Shown here one piece after another: positions 10,858 through 23,200 of a stretch of 64,000 nucleotides of DNA. Each line of letters begins with the position of its first letter. Position 1 is the first letter of the stretch. The stretch covers positions 124,001 through 188,000 of the forward strand of contig JAUFSD010000021.1 of the NCBI GenBank assembly GCA_033030425.1, in the 5' to 3' direction. This DNA comes from Verpa conica (taxonomy: Eukaryota > Ascomycota > Pezizomycetes > Pezizales > Morchellaceae). A program made the translations under genes and the position numbers. The notes under the pieces are model-generated. The model saw only the letters and a list, made by a program, of their open reading frames with translations. It searched no databases and was not told the origin of the DNA.

Positions 10858-11563
10858 AACAATATTTTTTTTTTTATATATCTACGAGGGGTGGCTTATT
10901 TTGTATCATGATTTTATTACACATTTGTTTTTTTTTCTTTTTCTCCCCTGGGGATTGGGGTTTGAATAGCATTATATTATCGGCGTCGTTTTTTTTTTTG
11001 ATACCATGAAAGAAACAGAGTTGGGGGTGGGGGGAAAAAAAAACGGATGAAATAATACACATTCTATTATATACAACTTGTTTTGGATCCGTGGATTTAA
11101 TTGTGTCTCAGTTTGAACTCTCCCAAGGGTGTAGACAGACAGTATCTCGGAGTGATTGCAAAAGCTCCGAAAGATATTGGATTTCTACATCCTTGCGCTT
11201 GATCTCTTGTCTACCCGTTACACAGATCTGTTTCACTGAGGGATGGAGACGGGAGAGGGGCTGCCGGTAGGAGCTGCTTATCAACACCAACCAAATGATT
11301 TGAAATCTCAAAACCCCGATATTACAGAGTGGTTATAAAAGCCTTGCACCCCGAGTGACTATCGATGATTCCAATAGATATAGATGACGCTACGCGGATA
11401 AAGCGGTTACCCCATAAATATGAATACGAGCTTATACGAGAGGGGAGTATTCTACCCCACCCCCAAAGACGGCATTTATACAACCCTTATCCCCACCAGA
11501 TACCTTCCGAGTTGAGTACAAAACTCTCCCACTACAACCCTAACCCCACCCTATAGAAACAGA
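10858..11563. other. Intergenic region
   Basis: No gene. Several poly-T runs (10864-10874, 10926-10940, 10989-10999) lie 3' of the peptidase gene. aaccctaacccc (11537-11548) lies just upstream of the GFA gene start and may be a telobox-like promoter element. Confidence 0.35.
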
Positions 11564-12673
11564 ATGGCATCAATCTCAGGCTCCTGTCACTGCAAATCCA
11601 CAACCTACACACTCACTCTCCCACCAGGGGCCCTTCCCCTCGAGGGCACATACGACCACCGCACAGCACTCAGTCAATCGATTGGGTTCCAATGCACTTT
11701 ATACGCGCCCATCCCAAAAGCCCACCTAACGCTACACAAAAGCCCATCCGCACAACTCACAACCTACACCAACTCCGTCGGGAAACTAGACTTTTGCGCG
11801 AAATGCGGCACCACGCTATTTCTCCACGACGACGATGAGAAGACCAAGCTCTTGGTCTCGACGATCGATATCGCCGCTTGCGGTAAGACGAGTCTGAGAG
11901 AACTTGTGGTACCGAGACAGCACATCTACCTTAATGAGACATTCAGAGGTGGTGTGTCAAGGTTCATGAACGACGGATTACTAAGGTTCCAACACACCTC
12001 GGAAGGAGAACTATGGGACAGAGATACGCAGGAGGAGATCGTGACTGAGCAGGATGTTACGAAGCCACTAGAAGGGGCATGCCATTGCCGTGGCGTCGGA
12101 TTCTCGATCCTTCGTCCTGATGAGACATACCCGCAAGATCCGATCCTTAAACAATGGGTGAAACCGTAAGTCTCTCTCTCTCTCTCTCTCTGTACAGTTT
12201 CAGCCAAACCTATACTCATCGCATCACATAGCGGTAAGAGGTATTGTGCGAGTTACTGTTTTTGTCACTCTTGTAGAGTTGTTTCTGGGGCTCCGTTTTG
12301 GGCGTGGGCGTTTGTTCCGAGGAAGCAGATTGTCTTTGGTGCCCAAGAGACTATGCAGACTTACGAGTCGTTTAGAGACGATACTCGTAATGTGACGCGC
12401 CGGTTCTGCTCGCGCTGTGGGTGTCATTTGTTTTTCACGAGTAGTAGTGCTGGCGGACGCATGTGGGACGTGGCTGTGGCGACGCTTGATCAGAGAGCGT
12501 ATGAACGCGGCGAATGGTTTTCGTGGAGATTTGATGCGGCGGTGGGCGACGCCGAGGTCGATGATTACATTGATTCTTGGAAAGAAGGGAGAATGGGGTT
12601 TGAGAATTTCGGAAGAGAGTTTTGTGGGGAGATGGTGGAGGAGGTTGTTGGTGGGCTGAGACAAAACTTGTGA
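11564..12673 (+). CDS. Tandem GFA-domain (CENP-V/GFA family) protein
   Basis: Two exons, 11564-12165 and 12232-12673, give 347 aa. The join gives CCC at the split codon and restores the second zinc motif. There are two GFA domains (Mss4-like fold, zinc-binding, PF04828). Domain 1 (about residues 1-150) has the first CxC (GSCHCK) and FCAKCG, but the central CxxC/CxxCR motif is missing. Domain 2 (about 185-347) is complete: GACHCRG, CFCHSCRVVSG and FCSRCGCHLFF. The family is named after glutathione-dependent formaldehyde-activating enzyme, but most fungal members have unproven activity. The intron begins with a long (TC)n tract after GTAAG. Confidence 0.83.
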
Positions 12674-13838
12674 AAAAAAAAGGCTTGCGTTTTGTATTTT
12701 ATGTGGCGTATATTCAGGGTCTCGGCTCTCTGATCCGAGTGGATTACATATATTTAATCTCCAGGGGTGAAAAAGAAGCTTTTTTGTTTTTTTTCCCCAG
12801 GAGAGAGGAAGAGCTTGGGCCTGTAGTGTCAATGATCTGACATGCAGATGCGCTGGCAGTCATGGAGAGTCACTCGTACTAAATCTCAAAGATGTGTGCC
12901 AGGTTCATGAGCTTTGTTCATCTCGCTTAGGTGATTTTCATCCGAGGTTACCCTCCATTGGTTATTCCCTCAAGGGGGGTTCTCGATGCATGCACGATAA
13001 TGTCAAACACTCCACAACGAAATTAAGATTCAGAGTATGTATGCACGACAACACCAAGGCAGAGGCGCACACGAGGTCATTACAAATGTGTAATAATCTC
13101 CCCACCCAATTCCGCTTCGTCGCCAGCATGATCGTGAAATAACAAGCCTTCCTCTCCATCAGACCATTCAAGATTAAAAGCACTTCACCTGCTAGAACCA
13201 CCTCCCTCTCCCCTAACCCACACCACGTGATTCTCCGGTCTCGACTTTTTTCACATTCCAATCTCCCAAGTCGAGAACCTGCCGAATCGCATCCTCCCCC
13301 CGCCGCAAGCGCTTTCGCAGAAACAAGACAGAAAAGTGGGTCAACCGGCTGAGCAGAAATTGTCTTTGTGCGACAGCGAGACAAACGGGGAATTCCGTGT
13401 GTGTGTGTGTGTGGAGAACAAAGCGATCTGTGCAAATTAAGCTTCTCGTGTTGTCTAGAATAGATTATTATTTTTTTCTTCCCCCCCCGGCCTTCTTTTC
13501 GAGGAGGGGTAAGTATACGAGTTACTCTTGTTGTCGATCCAGGTGACGATGATAAGAGGGTGGCTGTGTAGTTGTGTGATGCATAAACACTCAACGCATA
13601 GAAAAAAGAGTACTACAGAAAGTATCGGTAGATTCAACTGTGGATACCATTTGTACCTGAAGTGGTTAAAAATTCCATATTATCATTGCCGACTGTAACC
13701 GGGGGGTGCATATCTGCCTAGACCTTGACTTACATCATCTGGTTATTAGAGTAGAGATAGCTAGTAAAAAACAAGATCTACAGTATATTGAATCCCCCTC
13801 TTCACATATCACGTGGAGACAGACTACAAATAGAACAT
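12674..13838. other. Intergenic region
   Basis: No supportable gene. It contains a (GT)n microsatellite at about 13397-13413. Short open frames on the minus strand across 12962-13637 lack domain features and are low complexity. Confidence 0.35.
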
Positions 13839-14057
13839 ATGTATTCATCCCAGCAGACGGCAGACGACTCGCATCTGCAGAAGCAGAACCGTTCGAACCA
13901 GAGCTCCGAGAGCCCGATGTACTGGGTTGACAAGTCTCAGAGAGTCGTGATTTGTTCTTGTGCGACGTATCGGCGCACTGCCACTGGAGGGGAGCCGCAA
14001 GTGGGCAAAGATGAGGGGAAATGGACTGAGGTTGGACTTGGCTTTCTGATGCGCTAG
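13839..14057 (+). CDS. Small hypothetical protein
   Basis: A 72-aa frame from ATG 13839. It is hydrophilic (QKQNRSNQSSES), with a compact second half containing YWVDKSQRVVICSC and KWTEVGLGFL, a composition more protein-like than random frames in the region. No family is recognised. It could also be the last exon of a longer gene. Low confidence. Confidence 0.3.
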   Translation: MYSSQQTADDSHLQKQNRSNQSSESPMYWVDKSQRVVICSCATYRRTATGGEPQVGKDEGKWTEVGLGFLMR

Positions 14058-14826
14058 CTCCCGTGGCTGAGTGAGGCTCTGGCCAGGGAATGGTAAAGGG
14101 GGAACTTGAGGGGGTTTGTGGTCCCGTCTCCCCAGGGATGAATCAGGGGGGTGGTCTCAGGATGCACATTGTTGTGAGTATTAAATGATGTAGAGATTCA
14201 TGTATATAATAGTCCGAGAGCATATCCTCCAGTTTTGATATGAAATCATGTATATGTATATATATTTATTATTACGTGTAGATGTCCGATTGTAAATAGA
14301 ATATAGCGCAGACAGAAGCGGCTACTCACACTTCACGTTACCACTTTGATCCGCCCACTGCGGTTTGTTTGTGCTACAAGCGCCTGCACCTGCACCTGCT
14401 CCTGCACCTGCTCCTGCACCCCCGAAAACAGGATGGATCCCCTCGCCTGCTCAGCCCTCGCGCCGTGCCCAAACAGGCGACTCTCGCTTGACGATACCTC
14501 TTGGCCGTGCTGAAAGCATCTCGCGCGCTGTGTGCCCTGTGAGACATGAGAAGGCTGTAATTGGTACCCAGCTCTGTCACACCCACCGTGGGACGACTGG
14601 TGGTACAGATCCGGTGCTGCTGCTAGCAAGTGGTATTGTATTCTCTCCCCCCTGCTTCCCTTGCTTTGTATAAGAACCGTCATCACCCAGCCCTTCCTTT
14701 ATAGGCCTCGCTATCTCTCGTGTGTCTGCTGTTGTATCTGGCAATTACCAACTCTCTCTTATCACCGATACTGTCAAAGAAAAGTTACAAGTACCATCAT
14801 CAGGAGCAAGTATATCAGTTACAGAA
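14058..14826. other. Intergenic region with CTGCAC minisatellite
   Basis: No gene. A short (gcacct/gctcct)n repeat lies at about 14388-14420. The 3' end is the promoter/5' leader of the MARVEL gene. Confidence 0.35.
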
Positions 14827-15749
14827 ATGGTTGATGCTCGCTGGCCAGCTCTTCCGCTGCTCGTCCTTCGTGGCGTTCAGTTGGTGTTTGCCATCATCTG
14901 TCTTGGTCTCTCAGGATTCATCATTGGGGAATACCCTCTGCTCATAATCTGGTATTTTCTCTTTTTTTTTTATCCATCATTAATACAAAGTCATCTAATT
15001 CATCATGATTCAGGTCAACAAACATCACACTTGCTACTGGTGTGCTCACCATGATCTACGTAGTGATAAATTTTGTTCTGTTTTTCATCAACCTGCTACT
15101 ACCACTGCCAATCGTGATTGTTGATGCCTTCCTCCTCGTCTTGTGGCTCATCTCCATGGCCGGCTTGGGAGATGCTGCTTCCCAATTCCAGTTCTTTGCC
15201 TATCAGTGCTCGGAATTCTACTCTTCTGTCGACCAGACAGATTGCGGAATCTTCAAAGCTGATTTCTCTCTAGCCTTGCTCCAATTGTAAGGACCCCCCC
15301 CTCAATTAGTATAGCAAAAAGAACTAACAAATACCAGCATCCTCTTCATCGCAACCCTTGTCATTGCCTCTATTTCCCTTCACAAGAACCGCAAGGATCT
15401 TCGCGGCGCTAAATATAACTCTGGCCTCACCCCCGACGGCGAATTAATCGACATGGAGAACCAAGGCGCTGCTGGCCCAGTCCAAGTTCACGAGCCAGTC
15501 TACTACGAGGAGAACAAGCCCGTCGAATACCAACAGCAGCAGCAGCAGCAGCAGCAATATCCGCAGCAACAACAGCAACCAAATGACGGATACTACCACC
15601 AGCAGCAACAGGCGCATTCTATCGTTTCTCCTCCGCAAACTCCTGCTCCCTATAATCAACCCCAGGGATATGCATCACCGTCACCACCACCTCCACCTCC
15701 TCCTCCTCCGCCGGTGAATGCGCAAGAGATGCCGGCTACTTATCATTAA
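14827..15749 (+). CDS. MARVEL-domain four-helix membrane protein with poly-Q/poly-P tail
   Basis: Three exons (14827-14951, 15014-15286, 15338-15749) give 269 aa. There are four hydrophobic segments: about residues 9-33 (LLVLRGVQLVFAIICLGLSG), 45-75, 78-100 and 130-150 (FILFIATLVIASI). A conserved-looking extracellular loop with two Cys lies before helix 4 (QCSEFYSSVDQTDCG). This is the MARVEL topology of fungal plasma-membrane proteins thought to organise membrane microdomains. The cytosolic tail has runs of Gln (CAG/CAA at about 15530-15555) and Pro (about 15684-15712), which are probably length-variable between strains. Confidence 0.8.
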
Positions 15750-17292
15750 ATAGTCGTTTTTTTTCTTCTTTTACTCTTTCTCCTTTATAATTTTTATGGG
15801 GGGGGGGGTTTTGCTTTTTATTTCGTTATGGGAAATGTCATGGGAAAAAAAGGGATTTGTAATAATCTTAGTGAGACGTCAGGTACGCAATGGAGAGAAG
15901 ATCTAAGGAAATAAATTTATGAGAAATAAAATGTTTCTCTTCTCTTCTCCCTTTCTATTATTATTATTATTTTTAACGATAAGCCAGCGGCGCAAAGGAG
16001 GGTGAGGTATTTTTTTTTCTGTTCTTTTTTCCCCCTCTTCTTTTCTAGTACTTCCATTTCATTTCTATGGAATGAGGTGATAACGGCGCGGAGAAATTTC
16101 GAGAAGAAAAAAGAAAAAGAAAAAGAAAGCACTTTGCGCACATCCCCCCATCTCGCAAGAAGTTTCGCAAAACTTGAAACTTAAGCCTAGAACCTAGAAC
16201 CATCACGAGAACAAACTCCTCTCTGCCATTCGTAAAACAAACACTAACAATACATCGTTTCAACTATGACTCACTACGAAACCCACAGCCAGCTTAAAAG
16301 GCACTTTTCCTCAAACCTCGTACCACCTCCATAAACAAGGGTCGGCTATCGGCAGGGGGGTAACCATAACTGTACATATCCACTTTCATCGATAAACTAC
16401 CCTGAAGATCTATCTCGTTTCCTGATACGCTATCCTAGTCATTGAGAAGGAGTAGGAACAGATAATACAAAGTACTCGTAAGCATCACCATAACAGGGAT
16501 TATACTGGACCGGCCACGCCGATGGAAATATAAACATTAAAGAAGGGGGGAGGGCAGTAAGGGGAAGTGATAGTCTATTCGGTATATAAGCCGAAGTCTA
16601 CAACTTCTTCGGAGAATTCAGGTGGGGGGCTGGGGGTAGGATAAGTAATCTATAGAGTGGTAATCGCTTTTTCATAATCTCTCGGTTAGTGTTTTGTTAG
16701 CCGAAATATGGCTTTGTTGTAGATTAGCTATAAGTATGTTTGCTATAGGGTTTGTTATCGTACTCGTGTCAGGGCTAAAGTATTGGGACACGCTGAAAAG
16801 GGAAATATAACGATTGCACAGACCCGTGACGCAATCAAACGCAGTAAAAACAGTGAAGCACGGTGGTAGCAACAGAGAAAAATAGTGACCGCTCAGATCC
16901 GTGACAGCCTGGTCTGTCCCAATACTTTAGCCCTGACACGAGTACGTGCGAGACAATCTTAGGCGCTAGCTTAGGGGACTAACTCGGCTGATGTATTACT
17001 ACGCGAGACACTTCACAAGTTATCACTCGGACGATCAATAGAATTAATCCAAAACGGGCTTCCAAACCTTTTATTCATTCCACTACGCCCATAAGATATC
17101 TTTTTACTCTCATCATGCCCTCAAATTAGACTAAAAAACTCGACAGAATGAACCACCGCACTCCTCCGCTCTGCAATGACAGTAGATATAAGAAACATAA
17201 AAAAAGGCTGCATTGAGTATAAGAGTAGAGAAAGCTTCACTGAAAAGGAAAAAAAGAAAATAATGCTGTACATGAAAAAAAAAGGAATAATG
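15750..17292. other. Intergenic region with an inverted-repeat element
   Basis: No gene. AT- and homopolymer-rich around 15760-16130. It contains the inverted-repeat element at 16759-16946, listed separately. The part next to 17293 is the 3' end region of THO2. Confidence 0.4.
16759..16946. mobile_element. Mariner-like MITE with long terminal inverted repeats
   Basis: A perfect 32-bp inverted repeat, 16759-16790 against 16915-16946, with the core cagggctaaagtattgggac. A TA dinucleotide sits near the outer edge on both sides (cgTActcg and cgagTAcg), which fits TA target duplication by a Tc1/mariner or pogo transposase. Only 124 bp of spacer separate the arms, so the element codes for nothing. 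The inner spacer carries an imperfect direct repeat (cagacccgtgac and cagatccgtgac). It lies between two genes, in the downstream region of THO2. Confidence 0.72.
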
Positions 17293-20200
17293 CTAATTTC
17301 CCCCCCAATTATCTCCACCACCTCTTCTACGCCTTTTGACTTCATCTCCTTTTCTCCCATCTCCACGGACACCACTGTCCTCCCTACGATGTTTTCGGTC
17401 GCGGCTTTCGCGGTCCCTGTCCCGCTCTCTATTGTCCCGCTCCCGCTCCCTCTCACGTTCGCGCTCGCGGTCCCCATCGCCTCTTCCACGGTCAACACGG
17501 TCGACTCCCCTCTCGGTACGGTCCTTTCGGTCTGTAGAGGATCCGCCACGTTCAGAGCCACGACGAGAATCGACACGTTCGCGGTCAACACGGTCCCGTT
17601 CGCGGTCACGTTCAATTCCGCGGTCCCTTTCAAGACCTCGTTCACGCTCACGTTCGCGGTCGCGATCCATGTGACGATCCCGATCTCTATCCCTATTATC
17701 CATACCTCTTTCACGTTCACGTTCGCGCTCCCTTTCCCTTTCCCGTTCCCTGTCACCGCCTCTTTCCCTTCCGCTACCCCCATCTCTATCGCGCCCGTGT
17801 CGGCCGCTGCGGCTCCCATGATCACTAGTCCTATCCTCCGTACTTCCGCTATGAGACACCGGGGTGTCAACAGCCATTGAAGTGCTAGCTCTCCTACTCC
17901 CACCCTCTATAGACACAACTCCTCGTCTCCCCGAGTTTGATGAAGGTTCGGTGAGTGTAAGTTGGGGTTGAGATTGAGACACTCTTCCTGAGTCCCGCCC
18001 GGAGTCACGGCCAGATGTAGATCCAGTGTTATTACCATTGGGACGACGAGCACGGCCGCGGATGACCTGGCCTGCTGGCGCAGGGTCCCCGGCTTGACCG
18101 AGAACATTTTGCATGGCTTGCATACGCCTTCGTTGGTGATGTGTCTCACTATCACCTCTTTCTGTCCTGTTTGTGGCGGGCCCAGTAGGAGTAGTTGATG
18201 AGCCAGTAATCGGTGACGTTGTAGACTGGGAGTCTGTGTCACCTCGGGGTCCGGATGGCACGGAAGTGCTAACTTGGATACTCTGCATACGACTCGGATG
18301 AACCGGCGGAGGTTGTTGTTGCTGCTGTTGCCTTCCCTGGCCTTGTTGCTGCCTTAGATCCCGATCTCCCCTCGACCTTCCATCATCATTCCTAGAATCA
18401 GGTCGAATAGCAATCGGGGTGGTATTCGCACTTGTCATCTTTGCTGGAGGGCCATCGCTCACCCCCATAGCTCTGAGTCTATCCGGGTGGATACCAGATA
18501 TATCAACCCCTGGGGTGCTAGGTGCAGAATGACTCTGCTGTGATTTCTCAAACTTATCATTCGGTAGGTTAAGAGCCATCATATTTAACTTCCCATCACC
18601 TGGGGATGGCAGCAGTGGGATTCCACTACCAATAGGCGTAGTTGGCATTCGCAGTGCGAGTCCTCCGGGGCCTGGTATGGTCTGTGATTGTGGTCCAGTA
18701 GTGACCCAAATTGGTCCACGCCTTGGCCCATGCGGTGGATTCGGCTCTCGTGGTCCTTTAGGAATAATTGGTTCTGGCGGATTCAGCCTTCCATGATTTG
18801 GATCTTGGTGGTGTTGCTGAACTGGAACATGCCGTTGGTCGCGATGGTCTTGGTTACTTGGTCCAGAAGGAGCACGGATTGGTGCACCGGGGAATAGATC
18901 ACGATCCTTCGGTGTTGGTGGTCCTGCTTCAACTTGTTGTCGGTTCCGCCTATCACGCTCCACATCGGCTCTCGGCGCAGCAGGTGGTCTTTGGTGCGGT
19001 TCCTCCTGCTGTCTGGGCGTTGTCTGGTCAGGTCTCCGCTCGATGTTAATCCGGCGTTGCTGCTCTGGAGAATCCACAATCATGGGGTCTATATGCCTAG
19101 GCTGATCGTGCCTTCTCGTGCGATCATCTACTCTCTCGCCTCTCCTTCCACGGTCTTGGTCTGGTGTTGGGACTCTCGAATCAATTCTTGTCGGTGGTGT
19201 CTGCTGTGGTGGCTGATTTTGCCTAATCGGCGTCCCATCCCCGCGGATAATATCAGGCTCCTTTCTGCCTCCTCTATCATCGCGGCTTGGTATTGCTGGT
19301 CTCTGGAAAGACTCATCCCTTCCTCCCCTTTGTCGTTCAACATCCCTCCTGTGCTGATCACCGCCGCGGACATCTCTTCCATCTCTTCTAGGGCTGCCTG
19401 GTCTCCTCTCGGGCCCCGGTCGGTCAGAGCCTGGCCTTCCCCTGATTTCAACTTGTGGTCCAGGCCTCGGATCTCGGACTAGTTCTCTAATCTCTCTTCG
19501 TCCATCTTGTGGGTGCTGAGCTTGCGGTCGGTCGGGGAGCTGGTGCTGTGGCTGAGGCCTTTGCGCAATATTCCTATTGTTATTTTGTATGACGTTCTGG
19601 GTTCGCATAATGAGGTCCGGTTGAGCAGCTCCTCGAATGGGTACTGGATCATCCCTTCTCGGCGTTCCTACTCTTGGAGTCTCATTCACTAATTGTTGCT
19701 GCGGCTGTTGCTGCTGCTGCCTTGGGGGCTCTCTCGAATGTCCACGTCGGATCGGTGGTGGAATAGGGCCAGGCCTAGCAGGAAGATTCGGAGCCCGTCG
19801 TGTATCACCCTTGGGCGCATCCGAGCCTTGTGGTGAAGGTGCAATCCTTCTACCATCACCTTTACCGCCCTTTGTGCTATCGTCAATCTCCCCATCCTCC
19901 TTCTCGGCCTCTGGTTTCGATGGTAAAGTCGATGGACTACTAGCATCCTGATCAGTCTTCGACTCTTGGTTGATGGTGGTGATAGACGGTGAGGGTTCAT
20001 ACTTAGTACCCGTAGTTGACAGAATTGGCTGTAGTTTTTCTGTAGGAGTCGGGTTTGAGGCTGGAGTTGGGCTAGGTTTGTTTGACGCCGCCGGAGTAAG
20101 GACCTCGCTCTTTGCGCCCTGGGAAGATCATATTTGTTAGCCTCAATTTCACATCACCACAATTAACAGATAAAAAAAAACAGCCACCCTTTCTCGACAA

Positions 20201-23200
20201 CAAATCGCCAACCGAGTAGTTATCAAAACCAAGGCAGACAAAAAGCCGCTCAGCCGAATTTGCTATCGAGCTAAAAGCCATCGTATCTTAAAATACCAAC
20301 ACCGACAGACTCAAGATACACATACCTTCTGAAATCCTGCAACTAGTACCCACTCGCTCTCACGCCTCTTGAGCAACCCGAGTAGCGTTAGTGCCGCAAT
20401 TTTCAAATCCTCTCTCTTTTCAACTCTTCCAATCTCCTCAACCTTCTCCACCACAGTCCTCCCAATCCAGTCTACCGCGGGGAAAAACATATGTACGTGT
20501 TTCAACACTACGACTGTGTTACGGATATGCATGTACTCTTTGCTGCTCAGACAGTTTTTCACCGCGTTGTGAAGGGTTTTATGCCACTTGTATAATATCT
20601 TCCTGAAGTCCTCCCAATCAAATGGATGTCCCTTGACGTTGAACCCGCAAAGATTCTTTCCGAGTGCATTGACTTCGTAGAGGGCACGGTCGGCGTGCCA
20701 GGCGTGGAGGTCAGTCATAACTTCTTTGAGGAAGCGACCATAGTTTTCGGCCTCGCGTTGGGTGCAAATAAAAATAGTGGCACCGAGACACTTTCCAAAA
20801 ATAGCGTCGTAGATTCCAATCGTATGAAATTTCGGAGTCCCCATTTTGTGGAGGTCTTTGATGAATCTTGAGCAGAAAGAAGCGTCGTTGGGAGAGAGCA
20901 TGATACGCGGGAGAAGACAGTATTGGATAAAGTGGTTTGTGACTTCGCGTTGATCATAGTGGTCACCTGCAAACCAGTGATCCTTCTCTGAGACTAGTCT
21001 CCGCCTAGCTAAATTGTGATCACGAATATGAAGCTTCAGTTCGGCAGACAAACGACCATGTGTCGCCATCATTTCATCGCGTCTTTCCCTGGTTTTTTGC
21101 CGTCCAGAAATCGACATATCCGAACGGTCGCTATCAAGCGCTCTGACAGCAGCATTGAGTCTGTTGGTTTCCATCTGGTATGCTTCCATCGGCACGTGAA
21201 TATCGTAGATTGAAAGTTGCCAGAAGGTAACATAGAAGCTCAGGCTGAACTTCGACCAAACCTCCTCTGGAAGGACTGGCTTAACCTCTTCCATAATTTT
21301 TTCCAACACAGGGTTCCATGGCGTCTTCTTTTCAACTACAGGCGCCCCGTCTTCAGAATCTTTCATTTCCACATCGTCCACTTCTGGTGATTCAACTCGT
21401 CTCATCTTGCTCTTCACCGCATTCCTGACAATCCACCATGCCACCGCGGGCTCCAACCCAAGGTCCAAACACAGTTTGCTAACACTCGGAATAATATCCT
21501 CGTATTTCTCTGGTGGTAATCCAGTGTTTAGAAGATCCAGGTACTGGCTGAGCACGACATGAATCTCATCAAACAAGTTTCCAAGAACTTTCAGTGGCGC
21601 ACCGTCCTCATCCAACCTAAAAACGCAAGTCTGTCTTTCCTGTGCAATCAAGATCAAGAGCTGAGTCGCAAGCCCAGATTTAGTAAGGGTATAGGTAAGG
21701 GTTTTCATCGTATCGGGAGTGTCCTCAGCCTTGGAGTCGCGAAACGCCTTGAGGATCTGTTTCCTCAGAACTTCACCACCAGCCAATCCTTGAAGTTGAG
21801 CATCATTGAGGTTAATCTCTGGGTTAATACCGGCCATGGATTGTATTAGCTGCTGAAGAACGATGAGGTCGACAGAGATGTTGCGCTTAAGCTGGCGGGC
21901 AACGTATTCAAGAATTGGTGTAGGATCCATCTGTTTGTTGTACCGGGTATAGATTTTACCGCAAAAGTGTGCAAGGGCTTTATAAAGTGTTAGTTGTTTT
22001 TCAAAGAATATCAAGGGAACCCTATTATAATTCCCTTCGGTCGGTGCCCAGGTATGGCAGGAGACATGACGAAGACGGAACTTGGAGATGGATGAAAGTA
22101 TGAGTATACTGTTGAAATCCAGGAGAGTGACTTACATTGTAACCATCTACTCGTCAACATTCCATCCGCCTGCACTCTTTTCTTTCCCTCTGTACTCATA
22201 CTGTCCCGTTGTTAGCATCTACCTCTGTATCAGCACATAGCCCAACAGACAACATACCTATTAAGGACACAGAATCCAACTGCGTCAAACCCAAGTGGCG
22301 TAAAATACCTCGCCGCATCAACCACACACTCAATCAGGTTATCGTAACCCTCTACTTGGCCGAGAACAACCTGCATAACAACAACAGGCATACTAGTCGC
22401 TATTTTCGCCAGCTGCCTCGCCATAAGCTTAACATTCGTTTTTGATATTCTTTTCAGTAGATCTCTTGTCTCTCTCTCCGTCTCAGCAACCTTCAGTTTC
22501 AGCTCGGGCATTCGTTTGGAAGAAACAGTACTCCATTCTCCGTAGAGACTGTATCGTGTTGTGGTTGGGAAACACTCAAGCAGGCGCCAGACTTCATTAA
22601 CAAGGCCTGCGTTGCCGTCTGTAAGAGAAACAGCTGGTACAAGAATAGTACGGGAAAGGTTGATCCATCGGTTTTTATCAGACTCTTCGCAATCAGGAGA
22701 AGTAAGTACCATCCGTCCAATCCGACAGATTCTAGTGAGCACGCCCGGGTCTCTCCCGACACGAGGGCCGAGAATCCGGCCAAGGGTCTCCATAAGAACC
22801 ATGACATCTTTTGCATCGCGGCAAATAGGAACGCCATCTTTCCATTCCTCCCAAAAGAAGCGGTATTCGATATCACCGGTTTTGAGCTTAAGGTTGCTGA
22901 CAGTGAAGGTGACCATTGGCTTGCGGCGGGGTTGGTCGATAAGGTCGACACCGCCAGCACCGGTAGTTGCAACCTTCTTCATACCCATTTCTGTTCGTTT
23001 GGGTCGGAGGGGGAGATAGACAGTTTCGATTGATTGGGTAAGGACACGGCCAATATGTTCGGCAACATCGTCGGCAGGTCCGGGAAGGAATGGGTATTTC
23101 CCGAGAATGAACATCGCGGCAGGGATAGCGCCGACAGCAAGAAGATATTTGAGGAGGATAACTTTCTGGTTATCCTGAATCTTAGGCTTGGGCTCCTCCG

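Noticed and set aside
17176..17880. 234-codon plus-strand frame opposite THO2
   Set aside because: It mirrors the RD/RE/RS repeat coding of THO2 exon 4; low-complexity Ser/Pro/Val output, no start context or domain.
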